A stretch of DNA of 64,000 nucleotides. Source: Acephala macrosclerotiorum. Its lineage: Eukaryota > Ascomycota > Leotiomycetes > Helotiales > Mollisiaceae. The stretch covers positions 1 through 64,000 of the forward strand of contig MU119336.1 of the NCBI GenBank assembly GCA_014904845.1, read 5' to 3'. The notes below the pieces were generated by a model. The model made no database searches. It saw only the letters and a list, made by a program, of their open reading frames with translations, and was not told where the DNA came from. Both the position numbers and the translations under genes were made by a program. The first letter of the stretch is position 1. The number at the start of each line of letters is the position of its first letter. Below are positions 54,501 through 64,000 of the stretch, piece by piece.

Positions 54501-57500
54501 CTGAAGATCCTCAGCAAGTCTCTACTGCTAGTGAAAGTGTTCCTGCAAATACCTCCGGTGCTCTCGCACCTGCTCTCTCTGTCGAGGCTAGTGCCGACCT
54601 CCAGAAGCCGAGACGATCACGAAAGAGGAAGCTTTCGACATCTGAACTCCCTGACAAAGATCTTGATGGCCCCTCTGAGGCGAAAGTACCAAAACAGCGC
54701 AACGCGAATACTCCGAGACGGAAAGGACCTTTTATCGGACCTAAAGCACCCACTGCCGAAGATCGATTCAGCGCAAGCCTTGTCGCTGCCGAACAGGTAG
54801 CTGTTCCTGACGATCAAACTCGCCTGCCATGCGCCTTCGAGAACCAAGCGGGAAATCTAATCTTGTCAAAAGACTTGACGACTTTGGACTTCGTTGGGGT
54901 TGAGCAACGTCCAGCGGAGCTTCCTTTGTTAGTTTTGCCTGTCGCTGATATTTCCGAGAATCCTATCACTTCGGCTCGCGGCTCCAATCCCATGCAGCTA
55001 CGTATCAAAGTCAAGAAATCGGATGGCTCCAGGAGCAGGGTTGTCCATTCATTTGTGTATGGAAACTCTACCACGAGCCATGATACTGCATCAGTCCTCC
55101 GAGAGAAGATTGTTGTGGCTATGGTTGCTGAGGAAATGAAATCTGTGGAGAACTACCAGCGACCCGCGGAACTTGAAGAGAAGCTTAGCAAGCCTTTTCA
55201 ATGCACGAAATGCGATGCCAGATTCAAGAACTCGAATGGACTAGAGTACCATCTCAAGAAGTCACAGACAACTTGCAATCCAAACTTCGATGCATCAATG
55301 CATAAGGAACGCAAAGGCGGCTGTCAAGGAAAGCAGACTCGGAAACCTCGAACACCTCGCAAACCAAAGGTAGATAAACCGATCGAGGTTGAGAGCGAAG
55401 TATCTGCAGATGATCAAAGTGACAACAAGTCCGAGTCTGGATCTACAAGCGAAGACTCAATCGTTGGATGGTGGGAGCAGACAACGGGCGCGAAACGTCA
55501 ACTGCAGGCTCCCAAGAAAGAGTCGACCGAGAAAGTTTACAAAGCTTTCAATAGAGAATCGGAGGTTCTCCAGGAAATCATTGACAATATTGCGAGTATG
55601 TCTGAGGAGGTCCGTGATGAAATCCAGCTTCCGGTCGCCATGCCTATTTTTCCTTCAGCAGTCCGCGATCTCGCTTTTGTCACTTCTCAAATCCAGGTCG
55701 GGGAAGAGCCGACTCAATCCATGTGCGAGACAATGATAACAGCATTGGTCGGCGCCCACTATGGCATGTTTCCAGGCTGGAAGAGTCTCTGGATGTCGTG
55801 TCTAGGTTTCTGGCTGAAGAGGCATCCGAGTCCGAAAGTCTTGCCAAAGTCCGCAGTTTGCAGCAAAGCTTTGGACAATCTCATTAATCGGAAGAAGCTT
55901 GTTCTGAAGGAGTTCAACTTTGTAGATCGCAAAGGCAGACTTCTGAAGACGTCTCTCATACTTGACCCATACACGCCAGCATCAGGGCCGAGATTCGAGA
56001 TGTTGAAGAATCTGGTGCAAGAGTCCCACCCTCGGGTCTACGTTCCGTCATATTTGGCACCTCCTCAGAGGGTCTTAGATATCTTGCAGGCAATGATCAA
56101 TCGCGAGCTCGTTCTTCCACAGCCAGAAGTGGATAGTGAAGAAGACGACGATGAGATCGATGAGGAGGACTTCATGATCTTTGATTCAAACTCCCCAGAC
56201 TCTCAAGGGATTCTCATGGAGGAAGACGAATCCACCGAGGACGAGTTCCGTGACGAAGTGTACCATGACGCCGGCGAGGAGGAGCATTCGGAGACTGAAC
56301 AGCAAGGCTCTCGTCCCTCAACGTCGACAGAGCCGGGCAGAAGGAAGTCTATAGATCCCCAAACCCGGGCTAAGATTTCAGCATCTATGAGCAAGTATTA
56401 CAGCCGTGTCCGAGCGGGCGAAATTATGCACAGCCGTGCTCCCAACAAGCCAAGAGACCGCAGGATTCCAGTTCTTGTACAAACTACCTCGGACATGTGG
56501 CAATCAACTCCTTCATTCATGCCGAATCCAGAGACTGGTGCTTGGGATATCCCTAATCAAGCTCTTGCTGGACAGCGGAAATCAAGCATTGCGAAAGGGG
56601 TCAGATACAGAAATTCGAACGCAACTCGCCTGCCCGAACCCATCACATTTATGCAAGCGATGAACGGGTCATGGTCCGTAAGACCTTTCGGTCACGGTGT
56701 CAATCCCATCCATTGCCGTCCAGGTCGCAGAACTGTCGGAAGCACAACCTTCGATGCTTATCTCAAGAAGATCAATGCTGGTCACAGGCCTGTCATCTAT
56801 CCAAAGAAGAACATGATATTTGGGCCGAATCCTCCCGCGAAGAAATTCCTACAAAAGATAGCCAGTGGTACGCCGGTCAATCTGCAGCTGACTATCTCCC
56901 CCAAGCCTTCACAACAGAAGCGAAGACGCACTCGGATTGAGAACAGCAGTCCAGAGTCTCCCATGTCTCCTCTGAAGAAGCAGAAGAGATATGCCGTGGA
57001 GGATGATGACGAGGATTCTGACTTCGAGGTTACCACCAGAGTCAAGTTTGACCGCTCCTCCTTACTACCAGATACTCGCCCAAAGCGCCGTGCCAAACGC
57101 AAGATAGTCGAGGTCAACGAGGAAGAAATCGAAGAACTCGCAGCTCCAGAGCCAAAGAAGTTGGCACCCGGTGCATTAAGAAACCCAGGCCTAGAAACAA
57201 TTCCGCCCAGGTTTGGTTTCTGTCCTCCCATCTATGAGGGTCCTGATATCGACACAATTGACTTCCCAAAAAAATACTTCTCGGTCATTTGGACGGAACA
57301 GAAGGTCGTGGGTGTAGACCCTGAGACCCGATTTGAGTGCTCTTGGACCGTACGTGAGGTGCAGACGCCAGAAGGCCAATATCAGGTTCAATGGGACGAT
57401 TCTTTTGCGTTCACCTCGCTGACAATCCCTTACCATGATCTCAAGGTCGACAACAATATCCCGCCAGAGAAAGCCCAACAAGAACAACCAGAAGTTATCA

Positions 57501-59098
57501 AGAGAAGCAACAGGAGTTTCCAACTGAATGGTCAAAGCAGCAACTACGTCAGCCAAAAAGACAAGTTGGGCTGGACTCGTTCCCAGATTGCCCTGCCTGG
57601 AGATTTCTACGGCATCTTCGATGACCCCGCAGAAGCAGCTCGTGTCTTCAGAACTCAAGTAGCGGAACCAAATGAGCAGTCCCGAAAGCGTCAACGCCTC
57701 GCAGAATCGGTCCTAGACACAACGGAAGAGAACCGCCTGATTGTTGCTGTTACTATCATTCGCATTTTGACAGGTGGATTGGATCAATGCATCGATTGGG
57801 TCCTGGTCGCAAGCATCTTCCAGAACTACTCCATGAACTTCCTTGAGAAATTCTGGAAGAGAATCATTGCAGGCAAGGAGGAAATGATGGAGGATCTTGG
57901 TCGGAGTTTTCAACGACACTATCCGGAGGCATATGCAAAAGGCAAGGTACCAGAGTTTAATTTCGACACTTTGGTCGACAACGACTGGAATGGCTTGATC
58001 GATTGGGTTCAGAACACAATTCCAACGCCCTTTGGACATAGATCGATGTACCTTCCAGCCACGAAAGAAGTTCTCGAAGACTACTACAACCAGGTTGAGC
58101 TTGGAGGCGAAGATGACTGGCGAGAAACATACTTCGGTCTTTTCGCACCAATTTACAAACGCCTCCATATCTCTGCAGCTGAGCCATCCGTCGTGCCCAT
58201 CTCTCTTCGCACTGCCTCCGATAAGCTAGAGCTTGAAAAATCCTGGGTCCGAGCTGTAGCTCTCACCCCCGACGATCATTGGGACGATCAAGCCAAGATC
58301 GCAGGAAGAGAAAAACTGGGCTCCCTTGGTCTTCGACTCGTCGATCCCGCACTGAGAGTCCTCCTCGATGCAAAAGTCTTAAAGCATGTAGCCAAGGACC
58401 GCGCTACGCCTGGTCGCAGCTATGAAGCTACTGAGATCTTCTGGGCGAGTTTGCGCAAGCATCTCAAAGAAGATCTGTTCATTGAAGGAATTACTTACAA
58501 GCGCTGGATGGATCAACAATTCCGCTCTGGTGTGACGATTCTTGCTATGGATTTCATGGCCAATGAAGGGACGGTCATGGCGCTTACAAGCATGCAAGCA
58601 GCGGGTAGAATCGTCATCGAGAACGTCAATGTTCCAAGACGGAAATTTGGTCTGACTGATGGAGGGTATGAGACGAAGTCGATTCCACGCGAAAGATTCA
58701 CCTTTGATATGGTTATCAAGCCCACCCCTTCCTATATCTTCGATGATGAGAATCAAGTCTTGCAGAAGATCATGTTTACCCAACCACCGAACGAAGATCA
58801 AGAAGACGAAGATGGCAAGATCGCGGCTTGGTATGGTATTAGTGGGAAGGTCATCCTGGATCTCTGGAAACAAATCATCATGGGCGTTTCTCAAACCCTT
58901 GCCTTGAGAGCGGGAATCAACATCGCTGGTCTCGTCAAGGTCTTCGCACCTACACTTGAGGCTTGGGAATTGAGACTTTTGATGGATTGGGGTGTTGAGG
59001 TTGGGCTTTTCGAGCGCTTGAGTCCGAATGTGGAGGGGTGGATGGTTGGTGAGTGGTGGTGGGTTGTGGTGGGGCAGCTTTGTAAGATTACGATGTGA
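51551..59098 (+). CDS. TFIIIC largest subunit (B-block-binding, Tfc3/Sfc3-like)
   Basis: Two exons (51551-51617, 51927-59098) give 2,412 residues. The join at a GTGAGT donor makes a winged-helix-like start KQAGAEGIPINNLFDEL. A long Ser/Pro/Gln-rich region follows, with two AT-hook motifs KKRMGRPPKN at about 173 and 195. A C2H2-like finger (CTKCDARFKNSNGLEYHLKK) lies at about 1112 and acidic tracts at about 1430-1470. The last 650 residues match the fungal Tfc3 C-terminus: IDWVLVASIF, TPGRSYEATEIFWASLRKHL, GTVMALTSMQAAGRIVIENV and RRKFGLTDGGYETKSI. Tfc3 contacts the B box of tRNA genes and recruits TFIIIB for RNA polymerase III. It is longer than most described fungal versions, mainly from low-complexity insertions. 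The 309-nt intron is unusually long for this window and itself open-reading in part, so a larger first exon is an alternative. Confidence 0.88.
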
Positions 59099-60932
59099 TG
59101 AATTCTGTAAATTATGTATGATAAGGGGGGGGCTTTGTTTTAGCATGGCGTTTGCAGGGATGGTGCCTTGCGTGGCATTGCATTACTTTGGCGTTGGGGG
59201 CGATTCGAGGAGCTTTTGCACTTGCTGGTGGTCTCGAAGGAATGCGCTGAGCTTCTGGCTGCGTGCCTTTGTACATTAGATATTACTGAGAGTACACTCG
59301 ATTGCACATATCAACTTCGTACATTCTGAAAACTCGCCCTCTTATTTCAAGTTTGGAGATTCCTTGCGGCCCCCGTCCCCCATATCCATTTCTCCATCAT
59401 CCTTCAACTTCTCCTGCCTAAAAACCATCTCAAGTACTAGATCACAAGCGATCAGTTGTGACGTAAGACTCTACTGAAAGAGATTTACAGCCTGGACAAT
59501 GAACTGTCGGGTTTTCGTTCTTGCAAGGCTTTTACTCCTGACAAGTACCCTCCGGACATGTGGCTTTGACGGCAGAAGATGAAATAGCTAGTGTATTGGT
59601 AGGCCTGTTGTTGCGGGTACTGACTGTGTTTGCGGAGTTTTCGGTCGTAGATGCACATTTTGATATGGCGTTTAGAAGTGTTTAGAAGCGCTTTGTTGTT
59701 GTGCTTTGAGTCTGAGGTAAGTTGGGCATGCTTGGAAAATTATTGAGAAGTGATGGGAAAAGGTTAAGATAGGTGATATTAATCCAAATCTTATCGTCTG
59801 GGAGCATAGATGGAACGATTAGGTGGGCTGATTTGCTGGGATTCATTCATGTAGCATGAAAGTGATTCCTTGCCGAATTCTGAGTTGATGAATATGCGAA
59901 GAAGCTACTCGAGGAAATAAGGCATGCACCTCAGAGGCGCCTCAGACTTTCAAGGTATTCAGGACATTCAGAGGATGCAGCGAAGCTACATTTTATGGTA
60001 TAAGATCTCGCTAATCAAACCGGTTCCAGCCCGCCATATTCCAAACGTCGCCACAATCACCTCACTCCAAGCTAATACCCAAAACCATCCATTACCTCAA
60101 AGCTTGCCATCTGGCGATGTCGTGAATTGGCCTCATACTCCTCCCCTGGTCGCGGGCTGCATCCACGGCAAGGAAGGCTTAGATTCCTACAGAATCTTGG
60201 TTCAAGAATATGTTGCCCGAAGGAGCCAACGATGCTGACGTAGTATCCCGTACATCCATGGGCGTGGGGAATTGAGATTTGAGGATAATCCTCGTGATCG
60301 CACCAGTATTGTTGTGAGGACATTTTGTTCTGTTTTTGGCGCTTGTTTATTTCGGCTGGATGTTCTAGCTTATTTTGATGGGGATGCTGTAATGGCGGGA
60401 ATGGAAGAGGGGTAAAAGAGCGAATAGGAGACAGATCTTATGCTTGGGCATCAAATGGTGATGATTAAGTGGGATGTGTTATTGGGAATCTGTTGGCTCT
60501 CAAATAGTCACGAAAAGTCAATTGCATTTATGGCTGCCCAAGAACCGTTACTCGTCTGTAGACTACAAACTTGGCTGGGATGATCTACTGCTGCTTCATG
60601 AGATTCAGCGAGTCACTTTAGCTTCCCTCTGAATCCCATATTTTCATAATGAAGACGCATAACGTATGAAAAGTACCAATTTATTGCTGCGTGTGAGAAC
60701 CAACTAGACTAATGAATCAGTCATCGCAACGCAAGTACGCAACGCATTGTTCCTTTCTCTCCCCTGTGTGCTGTGTAAAGTCATCCCTTGTTTGTATCTC
60801 CTATCACTAAATGTATCTAGTAACCAGCTCCAAGCACTAGACAGCTTCTTGCCCAGAACTTGCAACGAAAAGCAAATTAATAGAAAATCAGCTGGCTGTG
60901 GCCGCAGCAACACATCCCATCATTGTAGGATA
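59099..60932. other. 1.8 kb without supported genes
   Basis: Small frames at 59924-60238 (plus) and 60072-60323 (minus) overlap in antisense. The latter has a true ATG and five cysteines/histidines near its start, but no recognisable domain. No gene called. Confidence 0.45.
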
Positions 60933-61781
60933 TCATTGGAATGTTTCTCCATAACAGCCATTGAAGTTTGACGCAGCGATCCAATTGAGGGGAGGGCCGA
61001 CGGTCTCAAAGATCTGACCGCCATCTGCCTCATTGAAGTCGTTGAAATATGTTCCACAGACGTTCATCAAAGCAAAACCCATCTGTGTGAACCAGTCGTA
61101 GGAGAATAAAGAGATGTTATCGTATGACTGAACTCTTGTTAGCCTTTGATGCTTAACCCTGAAATATTATAAACTCACATCGTTGCATACGGTCCATCCA
61201 TCACCACCAACACAAACGATCAAAGCGCAAGATCGGTCGCTGATGTAGAACTGGTTGTAATCACCTTCCCAGGCATAGAGGTAGGCTTCAAAATTGCCTC
61301 GGTTTCCGACATTCCATTGCTCGTTACCAGGAACAGGCATACAATACGCACGCCACTTGAAAGCCATTAGTGATGTCAACTAAAGGTGAGTGCGTGGTAC
61401 TTACGTTGGGACCCCAGATTGGATTTTGTGAACGGCGGTCAATGCCTGCGGTATGGCTAACGTGGCCTTGCTGCTTGGCGACGCGATTCTTGTATTCTGT
61501 TGCGTTCGCAGAGTAGGGGATTTGGAAGGTGGGGTCGGCAGCCTTGACTTGTTCGTAGATGTGCTGCAGGTGTTAGCGATTAGCAGAGGATGATCAAAAC
61601 AGCATACCTGGACAGAGTCGCCCTGGAAGGATACAACCTCGCCATTGATAGTAGCATTGTAGCCAAGCTTGGTCATAGTGTAACCTTCAAGAACATCATT
61701 GACCTTTCGGAGTTGAAGAGGGCTGGTGGAGGTCATGGAGATAAAGGTGACGAGAAGGAGGAGCAATGTAAGGAGATTCAT
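60933..61781 (-). CDS. Small secreted six-cysteine protein
   Basis: Four exons (61781-61608, 61563-61405, 61355-61179, 61127-60933), all phase 0 with canonical sites, give 234 residues. The start MNLLTLLLLLVTFISMTSTS is a strong signal peptide. The mature part carries a propeptide-like region (VNDVLEGYTMTKLGYNATIN). Six cysteines lie in the C-terminal 115 residues (RAYCMPVPG, SDRSCALIVCVGGDGWTVCN, LMNVCGTYF, NFNGCYGETF), enough for three disulfides. No enzyme motif seen. Size, secretion and an even cysteine count fit an apoplastic effector- or antimicrobial-like protein, but this is inference; I do not recognise the family. All four exon boundaries are consistent, so the gene model is firm. 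Confidence 0.87.
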
Positions 61782-62600
61782 GATTGCGGTGAATTTGAGA
61801 TGTCTTAACGGGCAAGAGGCTTGAAGGTTTTGGTAATTGAGTTATTGACTGGGGAGGGTGCTCTTGATGAAGTCAAGGTGTGATACAGTTGTACGCAGCT
61901 TGACGAGTTGGGGTTGTGGTGTGTCGAGGTTGAAGTTGGAAGTTTGGAAGAAGGCGAGACGCGATTGAAGTAGGGGAGTCTAAATAGAAACAGTGGAACA
62001 CAGCTTTAGGCGACGACTCGGATTAAAGAAACTCCTTATTTGGTTGAGGTCAGCAACGTGGGATCGCTCGTACAAGTATGGAATAGCTCAGACCTGAACG
62101 TTCAAGCATAGGCTTAGGTTGCGAAATATTCTAATTTCATAACTGACTCTGATATTATCAACAAGTTTTTGGGTGGAAGTATAAGGATGGGCTACTCTGC
62201 ATACATGTATGCTTGTTTGTTCACTTCTAGCTGAGTGGAATAAGCTTTCTCTTTATGACCAAGGCTACCAGAGGGAAAGATAAATTAAAACCCCGAGTTT
62301 TAAGCTACTATTAGTCTGCTACAGTCTTTGAGTGTTACATCATCACAGCCTGAAATCATGAGCTGGCAGGCCTTCATTTGATTCTTCAATGCAACGCATA
62401 ATGTGATGTTGATATGAGTCTAACTCTTTTCCTGGATGTAAAGGAACTCGAACATGTTAAGAGTCTTGAGAATACATAGAGTTGTCCCCTTCCACTATTG
62501 ACAGGTTGTAGCACACACATTCACCAAAGACGACTCGGTCAGGTTGCTACACATCGCGTTGATTGCTTGAACCCCACCGACTCCACCAAGGATCCAGGTA
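61782..62600. other. Intergenic, no gene
   Basis: Promoter side of the secreted-protein gene, then AT-rich sequence. The minus-strand frame entering from 62495 is discussed with the next feature. Confidence 0.5.
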
Positions 62601-62843
62601 CTAGCATTGACTAGGGAAGCTGATTCCGTATCTCCAGGTTTTGTACTCCCCGGAATTATCAAGTGTGCCGCAACCTGAGCACCCAGCACCTCTCGAACAA
62701 GGTCTCCACTCCAACCTGTCCTTGCCGCACCCGCATTTGCCTCTGACATGATCATAATAGCCCCCATATCGAAGTCTCCATGGCTGTGTTCTTGCCTTTT
62801 TTTTGACAATACGCATTTCTGTTTCTTTACAGAGCTGGCACAT
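62601..62843 (-). CDS. Possible small cysteine-rich protein
   Basis: An 80-residue frame starts at a true ATG with A at -3 (MCQLCKETEMRIVKKKARTQ). It contains CGCGKDRLEWRPCSRGAGCS, nine cysteines in all, partly in CxxC/CxC spacing as in small zinc-binding proteins. The overlapping frame 62495-62809 also looks protein-like (LIIPGSTKPGDTESASLVNA) but lacks an ATG at its start. One of the two may be real, or a splice joins them. Family unknown. Confidence 0.35.
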   Translation of the reverse strand: MCQLCKETEMRIVKKKARTQPWRLRYGGYYDHVRGKCGCGKDRLEWRPCSRGAGCSGCGTLDNSGEYKTWRYGISFPSQC

Positions 62844-63165
62844 TTTAATTTTCTTCAAAATGCCCGTGGGAATAGTTTCTCTCCTGCGAGATAGATACCA
62901 ATGTGCACAAGACTAGAGGATATATGATTGTAGAGAGAATCGACTGCCTTGGAGCTTGATTTTTTTTTAACGGAGGTCATTCAATTTTGTAAGTTGAGAA
63001 CATGTTGAATCTTCCTTTGTGAAGCTTTTATTCCACCTTCGACTTTTGTTCCACTCCTGAGATCATATTCAAGATTGTTTTAAGATTAACGTGTGTATAA
63101 TAGAATGTGAAGAAGAAAATCGCACATTCAAATCTAGTGTTAGATTCAAATCTGTTATCAGAAGA
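62844..63165. other. Divergent intergenic gap, no gene
   Basis: 322 bp of AT-leaning sequence with a T8 run; no supported open frame. Confidence 0.5.
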
Positions 63166-64000
63166 ATGACTTCTATAAATATCCGACAGTATCAACTTCA
63201 CCATTTTGGGAGAACTAGAAATTCTGCATCTGTAGCAGACACCACGATCATCTGCCAAAGATATCCAGCAGAGGACTATGTCTATGTAGTGGAATTGGCT
63301 GCTTTATGTGTGGATGGGGTAAAACAAGATACCGCTGCAGGAGGTCGCAGGCTAAGTCTTCTGAACGGAAAAAGTCAAGAGATTCGCTTTGGGTCTAGTA
63401 GTATACCAGGAAGAGGCGAAGGATTATCTAGATCCAATCAGGTCGTGCCGAAAGGCTCTTCTGCTCGTAAGGAACGTCCCAGCGCATATATTCCAGCGAT
63501 ATCCTTAGATAGAGACCCGTCTGATAGAACCTCACTTCGCATTGACTCTCTTGGTCGTACGTCTTGGCCGAAGCGCATCAGTGTTGAATCAGAATGCAGC
63601 CAGCCGCCTGATTCTAAATGACCTTCAAATATCAACTCTTCTCTCCTACTATTTTCGAAACGCGATTCTCCTAAGCCCCCCACCAGGTCACGGACATCCA
63701 ATGGTTCTCCGAAGTCTACTCTCAGATCTAATAATGATAAAGAAATAGCTAAACGACAAACCACGATCACACGCCTCCCTCCTGCAGAGCGCAAGAAGCA
63801 AGAAGGCTGGGCTCTCGGCCAGCTCAAGAGAAATGCAAGTTCATGTTGCCCTACTGGCTTGATCTGGGTTAGAGATGAACGCCATAGAAGTTATCGTTGT
63901 CTTGGTGGACATGAAGTGACAGGTGAATTGCTCGCTGAAGGTAAAGGGGGGTATTACTTCATTACTGACACAACCGAGAGACGGGGGTCCATGTTACGAG
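63166..64000 (+). pseudogene. Gene with an in-frame stop, running off the window
   Basis: From the ATG at 63166 one frame reads through Ser/Arg-rich, low-complexity sequence to a TGA at 63619-63621 (after SQPPDSK). The same frame then stays open to the last base. It ends in a well-formed cysteine/aromatic module CCPTGLIWVRDERHRSYRCL followed by GGHEVTGELLAEGKGGYYF, a C..GF.W.R...YRC.GG.H-like pattern I associate with uncharacterised Helotiales proteins. The stop could be CGA to TGA. No intron of suitable length and phase would remove it. Alternatively the 5' part is not coding and the real gene starts later, but the later part has no early ATG. The 3' end lies beyond the window. Confidence 0.55.

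Noticed and set aside
63438..63827. 129-codon minus-strand frame
   Set aside because: Antisense to the plus-strand gene whose downstream part carries a conserved cysteine module.

Overview
The window is one chromosome end of a filamentous ascomycete (Pezizomycotina; I suspect Leotiomycetes/Helotiales, but that part is inference from general resemblance). It opens with about 15 CCCTAA telomere units, followed by about 1.4 kb of very AT-rich DNA. Genes have short (45-90 nt) GT-AG introns, kozak-like ATGs and fungal-only families (PFA3 palmitoyltransferase, Ybp-type protein, DUF7730, fungal NLR, Aim6), all of which fit a filamentous ascomycete. I rebuilt the spliced genes by hand; every exon set given here keeps an open frame unless noted.

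Layout. 1-3.5 kb: telomere, AT-rich DNA, and the wreck of a sulfotransferase-like gene. 4-7.4 kb: a divergent pair, a carboxymuconolactone-decarboxylase-like protein and a Ybp/glomulin-family protein. 9-17.5 kb: a subtelomeric accessory block holding three copies of one unrecognised coiled-coil/helical family (two intact, one dead), an Hsp70-like ATPase and a small single-pass membrane protein. 18-24 kb: housekeeping genes (Ubc6-type E2, PFA3 acyltransferase, C2H2 zinc-finger protein). 24-28 kb: gene-poor, with a foldback/MITE-like element and a coding relic. 28-34.5 kb: a DUF7730 protein, a small membrane protein, and two adjacent dead genes, a PDR-type ABC transporter and a Zn2Cys6 regulator that was hit by an LTR element, now a solo LTR with a perfect 5-bp target duplication. 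36-42 kb: a secreted heme-thiolate peroxidase and a large NLR-like protein (DUF7708-NACHT-7 TPR-6 ankyrin) broken by two one-base frameshifts. 43-51 kb: Aim6-like phosphodiesterase, a basic nucleolar-type protein, a beta-propeller lactonase-like protein and an F-box-like protein. 51.5-59.1 kb: a 2,412-residue TFIIIC B-block-binding subunit. 60.9-64 kb: a secreted six-cysteine protein and the start of a gene with one in-frame stop that runs off the window.

The pattern is typical of a fungal chromosome end: conserved single-copy genes interleaved with fast-changing families and decaying genes. The ABC transporter and Zn2Cys6 regulator lie side by side on the same strand and are both dead, which suggests loss of a former efflux or metabolic locus. 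The most noteworthy items are the three-copy helical family, the NLR with nearly identical TPR units, the LTR-interrupted regulator carrying CAA-to-TAA changes, and the palindromic element near 26 kb.
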